The notes under the pieces are model-generated. The model had not been told where the DNA came from. It searched no databases and saw only the letters and a list, made by a program, of their open reading frames with translations. DNA of 5,854 bases from Robiginitomaculum sp. (lineage in GTDB: Bacteria; Pseudomonadota; Alphaproteobacteria; Caulobacterales; Maricaulaceae), in contig JALSYJ010000201.1 of assembly GCA_027071965.1 (NCBI GenBank), forward strand, positions 5,119 to 10,972, read 5' to 3'. This document shows, one piece after another, positions 1 through 4,796 of this stretch. How positions within the stretch are numbered: position 1 is the stretch's first letter; every line of letters begins with the position of its first letter. The translations under genes were made by a program, and so were the position numbers.

Positions 1-235
1 GCACAGGAACGTTCTCAAACTCAAAAGTTACCACATCGCAATCAGCGGCAAATTCCTGTACAGCCTGCAAATCCTCGTAATCGGCCTGAACTACCATATC
101 TGCGGTACGCTTTGCCGGACAATTGGCATCGGGGGCCAGAACCTTGCTGCTCACGCCAAGCCTTGATGCAGCTTCACACAACATCATTGCCAATTGTCCG
201 CCGCCCAAGATACCAACTCGTTTATATTCGCCCAT
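1..235 (-). CDS. purK: N5-carboxyaminoimidazole ribonucleotide synthase PurK, N-terminal part (cut by window edge)
   Basis: Encodes the ATP-dependent enzyme that carboxylates AIR with bicarbonate to N5-CAIR in cytoplasmic de novo purine synthesis. Only the first 78 residues are inside the window; the rest lies beyond position 1. The reading begins MGEYKRVGILGGGQLAMML, the family's nucleotide-binding-like N-terminal loop (GGGQLA at residues 11-16), and reaches FEFENVP at 71-77, another strongly conserved PurK block. The ATG at 235-233 is chosen because it places GILGGGQLA at the usual distance from the start. It lies 8 bp after the purE stop, so the two genes are very probably one transcript, in the common purE-purK order. 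No strong Shine-Dalgarno sequence is visible before this start, which suggests translational coupling to purE (inference). Identification is secure from the two motifs and the neighbour. Confidence 0.95.
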   Translation of the reverse strand, partial: MGEYKRVGILGGGQLAMMLCEAASRLGVSSKVLAPDANCPAKRTADMVVQADYEDLQAVQEFAADCDVVTFEFENVPV

Positions 236-243
236 GGATCAGC

Positions 244-735
244 CTAATCAGGTGTTTCTGCTACGGCTTTACTTTGCGTATCGCGCCAGGCTTGCACCCG
301 CCTAGACAGCGCCGCATCGCCCAAAGACAGGATAGAGGCCGCTAATAATGCTGCATTGGCCGCGCCAGCTTCACCTATTGCCAAAGTGGCAACAGGAATG
401 CCGGCAGGCATCTGGACAATAGACAAAAGACTATCAAGACCGGACAGGGCCTTGCTTTGTACCGGAACACCCAATACCGGCAAAGTGGTCATCGAGGCAA
501 TCATGCCCGGAAGATGTGCCGCGCCGCCTGCTCCGGCAATGATTACATCAATTCCACTGGTTTTAGCTGATTTGGCAAAACTCACCAGACGGTCGGGAGT
601 TCGGTGAGCAGAAACTATTTTGCACTCAAAATCAATCTGCAACTCCTGCAGGATATTGGAAGCTGCCATCATTGTCGGCCAGTCCGAGCGTGAGCCCATA
701 ACAATGGCAACCTTGGGTGAGCGGGTGATAGACAT
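244..735 (-). CDS. purE: N5-carboxyaminoimidazole ribonucleotide mutase PurE (class I)
   Basis: Rearranges the N5-CAIR made by PurK into CAIR in purine synthesis; family members are cytoplasmic octamers. From the chosen ATG (735-733) the protein has 163 residues, the usual length for bacterial class I PurE. Visible signatures in order are VAIVMGSRSDWPTM near the N-terminus (substrate phosphate/ribose loop), SAHRTPDR (with the conserved catalytic-region histidine), AGAGGAAHLPGMIAS, LPVLGVPVQ and GLDSLLSIVQMPAGIPVATLAIG. The frame stays open to a TTG at 795 and has an in-frame ATG at 756, but the 735 start fits family length and has an AAAGG-like ribosome site about 11 nt upstream, whereas 756 has none. 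It is followed 8 bp later by purK. Its promoter should lie in the divergent region up to 891. Confidence 0.96.
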   Translation of the reverse strand: MSITRSPKVAIVMGSRSDWPTMMAASNILQELQIDFECKIVSAHRTPDRLVSFAKSAKTSGIDVIIAGAGGAAHLPGMIASMTTLPVLGVPVQSKALSGLDSLLSIVQMPAGIPVATLAIGEAGAANAALLAASILSLGDAALSRRVQAWRDTQSKAVAETPD

Positions 736-891
736 ATGATTCGTGCCTTTCGCCATGAAAGCGCGCCAACCTAAAGTGAACATTGTAGCTGTCAATGAAA
801 TATGGTTGACTGTTTCTTAACCTCAGCCATTGAAGTTATGGCTGAAGGTAATGTGTTTTGTGTTGAAAACATCAATAGCTGAAGAACGATC
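736..891. promoter_or_regulatory. Divergent intergenic region between purE and the GGDEF gene, with a hairpin
   Basis: These 156 bp must hold the start signals for purE (leftward) and the GGDEF gene (rightward). A perfect 8-bp inverted repeat, TCAGCCAT at 823-830 and ATGGCTGA at 838-845 with a 7-nt loop, is present. No T-run follows on either strand, so it does not look like an intrinsic terminator; it could be a protein-binding site or leader hairpin. A TTGACA on the minus strand (795-790) and a TTGACT on the plus strand (806-811) are possible -35 boxes, but neither has a convincing -10 partner. Exact promoter positions cannot be called from sequence alone. Confidence 0.4.
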
Positions 892-1605
892 ATGAAGGAA
901 CAAACCGACCATACAAAACAGGTAGCCACCGATGCTGCTGACACGACACCGCCAGAAGAACAGGAGCTTGCACCTGAACGACTGTCCCTTTCGCGGATTG
1001 CAGGATTGCAAGCCACAGACCTTACCCCCGATGTGCGCGATGCGGTTTTGCGATTAATTGGGGAAGTGGAAAAACTAAATTCCGAAGCTGGGAGTTTGCG
1101 CTCCCGAATCAGGGACCTGGAGGGAATAGCCGACACTGACCCGCTTTTACCGGTATTAAACCGTCGCGCATTTACCCGCGAATTGTCCAGAGCCATCGCC
1201 TTTGCCCAGCGCCATAAACTTGGCGGCGCCCTAGTATATGTGGATCTGGACGGGTTTAAGGGAGTAAATGACGAATACGGACATGGAGCCGGTGATACAG
1301 TGCTGATTCATGTGGCGAATGTATTAAACGATCATATTCGCGAATCAGATCTGGTCGGCCGATTAGGTGGCGATGAGTTTGGTATTTTGCTGGCTGCGGC
1401 AGATGATGAAGGAGCTGCCGCCAAGGCAGCGGCGCTGGTTGAGCTTATTCGTGAACAACATATTGATATTGGCGCACAAAAGATTTGCATCGGCGCCAGT
1501 GCAGGAGTCCAGCCATTTCAACCAGATACCAATGCCAAGGAAATACTCGAGCTGGCCGACCGGGCTATGTACGCTCACAAGCTGGCAAAGGGCTGTGCTG
1601 CCTGA
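892..1605 (+). CDS. GGDEF-domain diguanylate cyclase, DgcB-like, probably soluble
   Basis: Predicted to make the second messenger cyclic di-GMP from two GTP. The 237-residue protein has an acidic, low-complexity N-terminus (1-30), a helical stretch likely to form a coiled coil (about 48-82), and one GGDEF domain (about 83-235). No membrane segment is seen. Active-site features are intact: VDLDGFKGVND (117-127) supplying metal and guanine contacts, HGAGD (131-135) and GGDEF (159-163). An inhibitory-site RxxD (RESD, 150-153) sits exactly five residues before GGDEF, so product inhibition is expected. The usual DPLTGLLNRRAF reads DPLLPVLNRRAF (83-94), a variant I associate with short alphaproteobacterial cyclases such as Caulobacter DgcB; the orthology is inference. 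The ATG at 892 has GAAGAA about 6-8 nt upstream. The gene converges on the IalB-like gene 12 bp downstream with no terminator in the gap. Confidence 0.93.
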   Translation: MKEQTDHTKQVATDAADTTPPEEQELAPERLSLSRIAGLQATDLTPDVRDAVLRLIGEVEKLNSEAGSLRSRIRDLEGIADTDPLLPVLNRRAFTRELSRAIAFAQRHKLGGALVYVDLDGFKGVNDEYGHGAGDTVLIHVANVLNDHIRESDLVGRLGGDEFGILLAAADDEGAAAKAAALVELIREQHIDIGAQKICIGASAGVQPFQPDTNAKEILELADRAMYAHKLAKGCAA

Positions 1606-1617
1606 GGCTGTTCATCC

Positions 1618-2118
1618 TTAGGAGCAAAGTTGATTTGCTTTACGCAAAGCTGCGGTAATTCCGGATAGTGAAAACTCATATGCCGTGGCTGTTCCTCGTT
1701 CTGACATGGCCTCAACACGAAGCAGGGCGCCTTTGCGCATGGCCCGCACCAATTTGCGTTCATCCTTTTCAGATTCGACAAATGCCTCATTGCCGACGCT
1801 AAACATGGTTATGGTGCGATTTCCAACCTTTGCCTTGGGCGGGGTTTTGCTGCGCATAGTATAGCCGGTCATCAAACTTGGCTGCTCCTGTGCTGCACCG
1901 GATTTCCAGGTTCCAACAAAAAATGCCACATCACCATGATTCACATTTTGCGGCGATTTGTCTTCGGCAAAATTACGGACATAGCACAACAAGTCTCCAT
2001 CAATCTTGCGGGTAAGCACGCTCCAGTCCTTAAAGGTGGAGTTTAGCTTTGGCGCTTCATTTGCGAAGGCGGCCACTGATAACAGGCTTAAGACAAGAAC
2101 AATCAAAAACAGGCGCAT
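1618..2118 (-). CDS. IalB-family (invasion-associated locus B) exported protein
   Basis: A predicted secreted or periplasmic protein of the IalB family, widespread in alphaproteobacteria. It is named after a Bartonella factor linked to erythrocyte invasion, but most free-living members have no known role. From the ATG at 2118-2116 it has 166 residues. A signal peptide is clear: MRLFL, a hydrophobic core, then AFA before NEAP, with cleavage likely after residue 19. The mature part shows the family layout: an FKDWSV block (29-34), a cysteine at 45 (LLCYV), a GYTMRS strand (85-90), ITMFSVGNEAFVES (103-116), LVRAMRKG (123-130), RGTATAYEFSLSGITAAL (141-158) and a cysteine at 165, which could pair with C45. 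The frame also contains ATGs at 2142 and 2160, but the 2118 start has GGAAAG six nt upstream and gives a clean signal peptide. A Bartonella-like virulence role should not be assumed. Confidence 0.85.
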   Translation of the reverse strand: MRLFLIVLVLSLLSVAAFANEAPKLNSTFKDWSVLTRKIDGDLLCYVRNFAEDKSPQNVNHGDVAFFVGTWKSGAAQEQPSLMTGYTMRSKTPPKAKVGNRTITMFSVGNEAFVESEKDERKLVRAMRKGALLRVEAMSERGTATAYEFSLSGITAALRKANQLCS

Positions 2119-2215
2119 GAGACACTTTCCGATGAAATTCATGGATGCCCAGTCAATCAAATCCCTGTTAACACAGCTTTAAGCCGAACCAGTATTACGG
2201 TCATAACTGCAATTG
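2119..2215. promoter_or_regulatory. Intergenic region upstream of the IalB-like gene
   Basis: These 97 bp lie between the asparaginase stop and the IalB-like start, both leftward. The IalB-like gene may be read from its own promoter here or from the upstream operon. A small CTGT-GTTA-ACAG hairpin (minus strand, near 2164-2175) is present but too weak to call a terminator, and no convincing -35/-10 pair stands out. Confidence 0.25.
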
Positions 2216-3091
2216 CTATTCGTGAAATACTGCGATTTGTTTGCGTCCATCTCCATGGCGCACCGCCCGGCGCATGCCTTCAGAAAGAAATGGCATGGCA
2301 ACGCGTCCCCTTGCATCCACTGCAATCAAGCCGCCATCTCCCCCCTGACGCTGCATATCGGCCAAAGCTCCGGCAGAAGCAGCATCCACACTAAAACCGC
2401 CATAGGTCATGCGAGCAGAAACATCCACAGCAACAGCCGCCCGTATAAAATACTCGCCCTGTCCGGTACATGAAACCGCCACGCGCTTATCAGCCCAGGT
2501 TCCTGCTCCGATCAATGGGCTGTCACCAACACGCCCCGGTATTTTATTCAACACACCACCAGTTGATGTCCCCGCAGCCAAATTACCTGAGATATCCAGA
2601 GCAACACAGCCAACTGTGCCGTGGGACAGCTCGTCGGTATTGGCACCTGCCGGTGATATGGGGGTAAAATATGTCCTGGGATCGTCTATTTGCTCAAATC
2701 CCTGTTGCCGGGCAAAACTACTGGCTCCTTCACCTGCCAACATCACATGGGGTGTTTTTTCCATCACCGCTCTGGCCACCGCAATTGGTGATTTTATACC
2801 CTGTAGCGCACAAATTGACCCGGCCCGGCGGCGGCTGCCATCCATTATTGCGGCATCAAGCTCAAACTCATTATTCCGGTTGGGTGAAGAGCCGCGACCG
2901 GCGATATAAAGTCCCGCATCTTCAAGTTCACCAATGATTTGCTGCACCACGTCAATTGCAGCAACACCTGCAAGCAAATCCCGCTCGCCACAATCCAGCA
3001 ATTGCGTCATATGGGCAATTTCACGGGTCTGATCAGGGTTTCTGATCGGCCCGGCACCACCGTGCAAGGCCAAGGCTATTAATTTGGTCAT
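2216..3091 (-). CDS. Isoaspartyl peptidase / plant-type L-asparaginase (Ntn-hydrolase)
   Basis: Predicted to cleave isoaspartyl dipeptides and, usually more weakly, L-asparagine; family members mature by autocleavage before a threonine. The 291-residue protein has ALHGGAGPI (8-16), IAGRGSSPNRNNEFELDAAI (63-82), and the cleavage site SHGTVGCVALD (156-166), in which Thr159 would be the new N-terminal nucleophile. TSTGG (175-179), GRVGDSPLIGAGTWAD (186-201) for substrate binding and TGQGE (209-213) follow. The variable linker before Thr159 is short, in line with a total slightly below the roughly 320 residues of E. coli IaaA. The ATG at 3091 has AAGGTG a few nt upstream. The gene starts 23 bp after the YkvA-family stop on the same strand, so the two probably share a transcript. 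No signal peptide is seen, so a cytoplasmic location is likely. Whether it prefers isoaspartyl peptides or asparagine cannot be read from sequence. Confidence 0.92.
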   Translation of the reverse strand: MTKLIALALHGGAGPIRNPDQTREIAHMTQLLDCGERDLLAGVAAIDVVQQIIGELEDAGLYIAGRGSSPNRNNEFELDAAIMDGSRRRAGSICALQGIKSPIAVARAVMEKTPHVMLAGEGASSFARQQGFEQIDDPRTYFTPISPAGANTDELSHGTVGCVALDISGNLAAGTSTGGVLNKIPGRVGDSPLIGAGTWADKRVAVSCTGQGEYFIRAAVAVDVSARMTYGGFSVDAASAGALADMQRQGGDGGLIAVDARGRVAMPFLSEGMRRAVRHGDGRKQIAVFHE

Positions 3092-3114
3092 GAAAACACC
3101 TTAAGGGTCAGGAC

Positions 3115-3504
3115 TTAATCAACGGACTCTTCATTGACTGGCAATTGTAGCAGGTTACGGGCCTTGGCGCGATGTAAAGGCTTGATATGAGCTGCAACAA
3201 TTCCCATTGCGGTTGCCAAAACGGTGGCGTCATCAGTAAAGCCAATAGCAGCAATAAAGTCCGGCAACACATCCACCGGCGTCACAAAATACGCCAGAGC
3301 AGCAAACAGCACGCCTTTAACCCGGCCCGGCGTGCTTTCATCAATCGCACAATACCACGCGGCAGCCAGTTCTTCAGAAAATGGGATAATGCCGACATTT
3401 GCCCAAAATTTAGGCCAGAAATTCCTGGGCGCCTTGCGTCTGCCGGTATCAACAACAACTGGCAGATTGCTGGAGTTAAGTACAGTTGCTGGCTTTTTAA
3501 ACAT
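3115..3504 (-). CDS. YkvA / DUF1232 family protein
   Basis: A small protein of the YkvA (DUF1232) family, whose molecular function is not established. From the ATG at 3504-3502 it has 129 residues. The N-terminal 30 residues are basic and variable. The DUF1232 core runs from about 60 to 110: RVKGVLFAALAYFVTPVDVL (61-80) continuing into PDFIAAIGFTDDATVL (81-96), with the characteristic TPVDVLPD and GFTDD blocks. The hydrophobic stretch around 64-87 could associate with membrane. The frame can be extended to a TTG at 3525, but the ATG at 3504 has AAGGTGGA about 7-8 nt upstream and is preferred. The gene is the first of a likely two-gene operon with the asparaginase 23 bp downstream, and starts 79 bp from the divergent dehydrogenase gene. 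Confidence 0.85.
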   Translation of the reverse strand: MFKKPATVLNSSNLPVVVDTGRRKAPRNFWPKFWANVGIIPFSEELAAAWYCAIDESTPGRVKGVLFAALAYFVTPVDVLPDFIAAIGFTDDATVLATAMGIVAAHIKPLHRAKARNLLQLPVNEESVD

Positions 3505-3528
3505 CTGTTTTTCCACCTTGCGCAAAAA

Positions 3529-3564
3529 TTAAATTTAGGTTCAAAGATATGAACTTAACTTTAA
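3529..3564. promoter_or_regulatory. Long imperfect inverted repeat in a divergent promoter region (candidate operator)
   Basis: Two 15-bp arms, TTAAATTTAGGTTCA (3529-3543) and TGAACTTAACTTTAA (3550-3564), are inverted repeats matching at 13 of 15 positions around a 6-bp centre. They fill most of the 79 bp between the divergent YkvA and dehydrogenase starts and end 19 bp before the latter's ATG. Symmetry, size and position suit binding by a dimeric transcription factor, possibly controlling both directions. No regulator gene is visible beside it. An mRNA leader hairpin is the alternative. Confidence 0.5.
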
Positions 3565-3583
3565 GGCAGGAAAAGGGCAAAAT

Positions 3584-4366
3584 ATGCAAATCGAAGAGCA
3601 AATGGCGGCAATTGTTACTGGTGGAGCAAGCGGCCTGGGCGAGGCTACGGCCAGAGTGTTGGCCAAGCAAGGAGCAAAAGTTACCCTGTTTGATCTTAAT
3701 GAAGAACGCGGGCAACAAATCGCCAGCGAAATCGGTGGCCATTTTGCCAAAGTAAATGTTGCCGATGAAGCCAGTCTCGATGCAGGTTTTGCTTCGGCCC
3801 GTGCCGCCAATGGTCAGGAACGAATTATGGTCAATTGCGCTGGAATTGGCTGGGCTGAAAAAACCGCAGGGAGAAAACGTGATACCGGCGAGATTGTCTG
3901 TCACAGTGTTGACGGCTTTTCCACAGTTATCAATATCAATCTGGTCGGCACTTTTATGTGCATGAGCAAGTCTGCCGCTGGAATGATGAGTCTGGAGCCA
4001 GTAGACGGAGAAAGCCGGGGCGTTGTAATCAATACTTCCTCTGTGGCTGCCGTAGATGGCCAGATCGGGCAATTGGCCTATAGTGCATCAAAAGGCGGCA
4101 TAGTGGCGATGACCCTGCCGGCTGCCCGCGATCTGTCCCGTGAAGGTATTAGGGTATTGAGCATTTTGCCGGGGTTTTTTGAAACCCCTATATATGACAA
4201 TTTGCCACCACATGTAAGAACCGCTTTGGAAGCCCACACCGTATTTCCAGCCCGGTTCGGCCGTGCGGAAGAATATGGTAATTTTGTTCTATCGCTGATT
4301 TCCAATGATTACATAAATGGCGAGCACATACGTCTGGATGCTGCCGCCCGCATGCCACCGCGCTAA
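3584..4366 (+). CDS. Short-chain dehydrogenase, HSD10-like (3-hydroxyacyl-CoA dehydrogenase type 2 group)
   Basis: A classical SDR oxidoreductase of 260 residues. It has the cofactor loop VTGGASGLGEA (11-21), an aspartate at the end of the second strand (FDLN, D37) that favours NAD over NADP, NCAG (84-87), and the full catalytic set N119 (INLVGTF), S153 (NTSSVAAVDG), Y166 and K170 (YSASKGG). The blocks DGQIGQLAYSASKGGIVAMT, GIRVLSILPGFFETP, FPARFGRAEEYG and a C-terminus close to LDGALRMPPR resemble the HSD10 / 2-methyl-3-hydroxybutyryl-CoA dehydrogenase group, which acts on short 3-hydroxyacyl-CoAs in fatty-acid and isoleucine breakdown. The substrate is inference from this resemblance. A run AGGAAAAGGG precedes the ATG by about 7 nt. 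The stop codon directly abuts the repeat block that begins at 4367, and merA converges from the other side. No beta-oxidation partner gene is beside it in this window. Confidence 0.9.
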   Translation: MQIEEQMAAIVTGGASGLGEATARVLAKQGAKVTLFDLNEERGQQIASEIGGHFAKVNVADEASLDAGFASARAANGQERIMVNCAGIGWAEKTAGRKRDTGEIVCHSVDGFSTVININLVGTFMCMSKSAAGMMSLEPVDGESRGVVINTSSVAAVDGQIGQLAYSASKGGIVAMTLPAARDLSREGIRVLSILPGFFETPIYDNLPPHVRTALEAHTVFPARFGRAEEYGNFVLSLISNDYINGEHIRLDAAARMPPR

Positions 4367-4430
4367 AGAGCATTTGCAAGCAAAAGTGGGAACCGGTTTT
4401 GCGACCAAAAATGCGATAAAATAAAGATTT
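4367..4430. repeat. Palindromic element copy 1 (uninterrupted)
   Basis: Outer arms GCATTT (4370-4375) and AAATGC (4409-4414), inner arms GCAAAA (4380-4385) and TTTTGC (4397-4402), and an 11-nt loop (4386-4396). An A-rich tail runs to 4430, where copy 2 begins. It starts next to the dehydrogenase stop codon, so in that mRNA it would form a stem-loop that could protect or define the 3' end. No T-run follows, so it is not a standard intrinsic terminator. Confidence 0.8.
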
Positions 4431-4563
4431 GCATTTGCAAGCAAAAGTGGGAAGCTTTGTTTGTCCTATCGCCTATCGGCTACTTGAGGAGTCTTTAATG
4501 TCCTATCGCTTCGCTACTTGAGGACGGGTTTTGCGGTTCAAAAATGCGGTAAACAAAGAGTCT
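4431..4563. repeat. Palindromic element copy 2, loop expanded by 71 nt
   Basis: Same arms as copy 1: GCATTT 4431-4436, GCAAAA 4441-4446, TTTTGC 4529-4534 and AAATGC 4542-4547. The loop is 82 nt instead of 11. After GTGGGAA (4447-4453) comes inserted sequence to about 4524 holding two secondary units, 4464-4490 (27 bp) and 4501-4524 (24 bp), joined by GTCTTTAATG. Then CGGGTTTTGCGG resumes the parent palindrome. Confidence 0.85.
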
Positions 4564-4733
4564 GCATTTTTAGCAAAAGTGGGAAGCTCTCTTGTGTCCT
4601 ATCGCCTAGCGGCTAGTTGAGGAGTTCTTTAATGTCCTATCGCCTAGCGGCTAGTTGAGGACTCTTTGTTTGCGCTATCGCCTAGCGGCTAGTTGAGGAG
4701 TCTTTAATGTCCTATCGCTTCGCTACTTGAGGA
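4464..4733. repeat. Six secondary hairpin units (TCCTATCGC...TTGAGGA)
   Basis: The units are at 4464-4490, 4501-4524, 4597-4623, 4635-4661, 4673-4699 and 4710-4733. Four are 27 bp with core CTATCGG or CTAGCGG; the 4501 and 4710 units are 24 bp with core CTTCGC and are identical to each other. The ends TCCT and AGGA are complementary, and in the 4597, 4635 and 4673 units CTAG-CGG-CTAG gives an inner stem. The 4673 unit starts CGCT rather than TCCT, weakening its outer stem. Since AGGA of one unit can also pair with TCCT of the next, alternative foldings are possible. They occur in pairs (1+2, 3+4, 5+6), and the 24-bp form is the last unit of each array. Confidence 0.85.
4498..4730 (+). other. 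Three micro-ORFs with Shine-Dalgarno-like sites inside the repeat units
   Basis: At 4498-4521 and 4707-4730 the sequence reads ATG...TGA for the peptide MSYRFAT, and at 4632-4658 for MSYRLAAS. Each ATG is preceded by GAGGAG (4486-4491, 4619-4624, 4695-4700) with a 6-7-nt spacer; that GAGGAG is the end of the preceding unit. The other three units read in the same frame from TTG (4461), GTG (4594) and TTG (4670). They are too short for coding statistics, and the pattern may simply follow from repetition, so they are not called as genes. Confidence 0.2.
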
Positions 4734-4776
4734 CGGGTTTTGCGGCAAAATAAATGCGATTGAATAAATATTTGCA
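4564..4776. repeat. Palindromic element copy 3, loop expanded by 148 nt
   Basis: Arms are GCATTT 4564-4569, GCAAAA 4573-4578, TTTTGC 4738-4743 and AAATGC 4752-4757. The loop is 159 nt. After GTGGGAA (4579-4585) there are four secondary units, at 4597-4623, 4635-4661, 4673-4699 and 4710-4733, with 10-11-nt linkers. The linkers alternate between the types TTCTTTAATG or TCTTTAATG and CTCTTTGTTTG. The A-rich tail (ATTGAATAAATATTTGCA) matches that of copy 1 (ATAAAATAAAGATTTGCA). Confidence 0.85.
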
Positions 4777-4796
4777 ATAAGTTTCAGGTTTTTGCT

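Noticed and set aside
736..795. A longer PurE start (TTG at 795 or ATG at 756)
   Set aside because: The extra residues resemble no PurE N-terminus, no ribosome site precedes the 756 ATG, and the 735 start gives the normal family length.
792..1196. A 134-codon minus-strand frame overlapping the GGDEF gene
   Set aside because: It is low-complexity and serine-rich, has no domain, and runs opposite to a well-supported gene.
1606..1617. A bidirectional terminator between the GGDEF and IalB-like genes
   Set aside because: The gap is only 12 bp and holds no hairpin or T-run.
2409..2909. A 166-codon plus-strand open frame
   Set aside because: It is fully antisense to the isoaspartyl peptidase, whose motifs are complete; no domain is recognisable in it.
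3497..4072. A 191-codon minus-strand open frame across the start of the dehydrogenase gene
   Set aside because: It lies antisense to a clear SDR with all catalytic motifs, has no recognisable domain and runs through the promoter region; it is a shadow frame.
4370..4414. A Rho-independent terminator for the dehydrogenase
   Set aside because: The stem is interrupted and AT-rich and is followed by A-rich sequence, not a T-run, on the plus strand.
4431..4733. A CRISPR array
   Set aside because: The repeated units are separated by short, nearly identical linkers of 10-11 nt, not by unique spacers of about 30 nt, and no cas gene is nearby.
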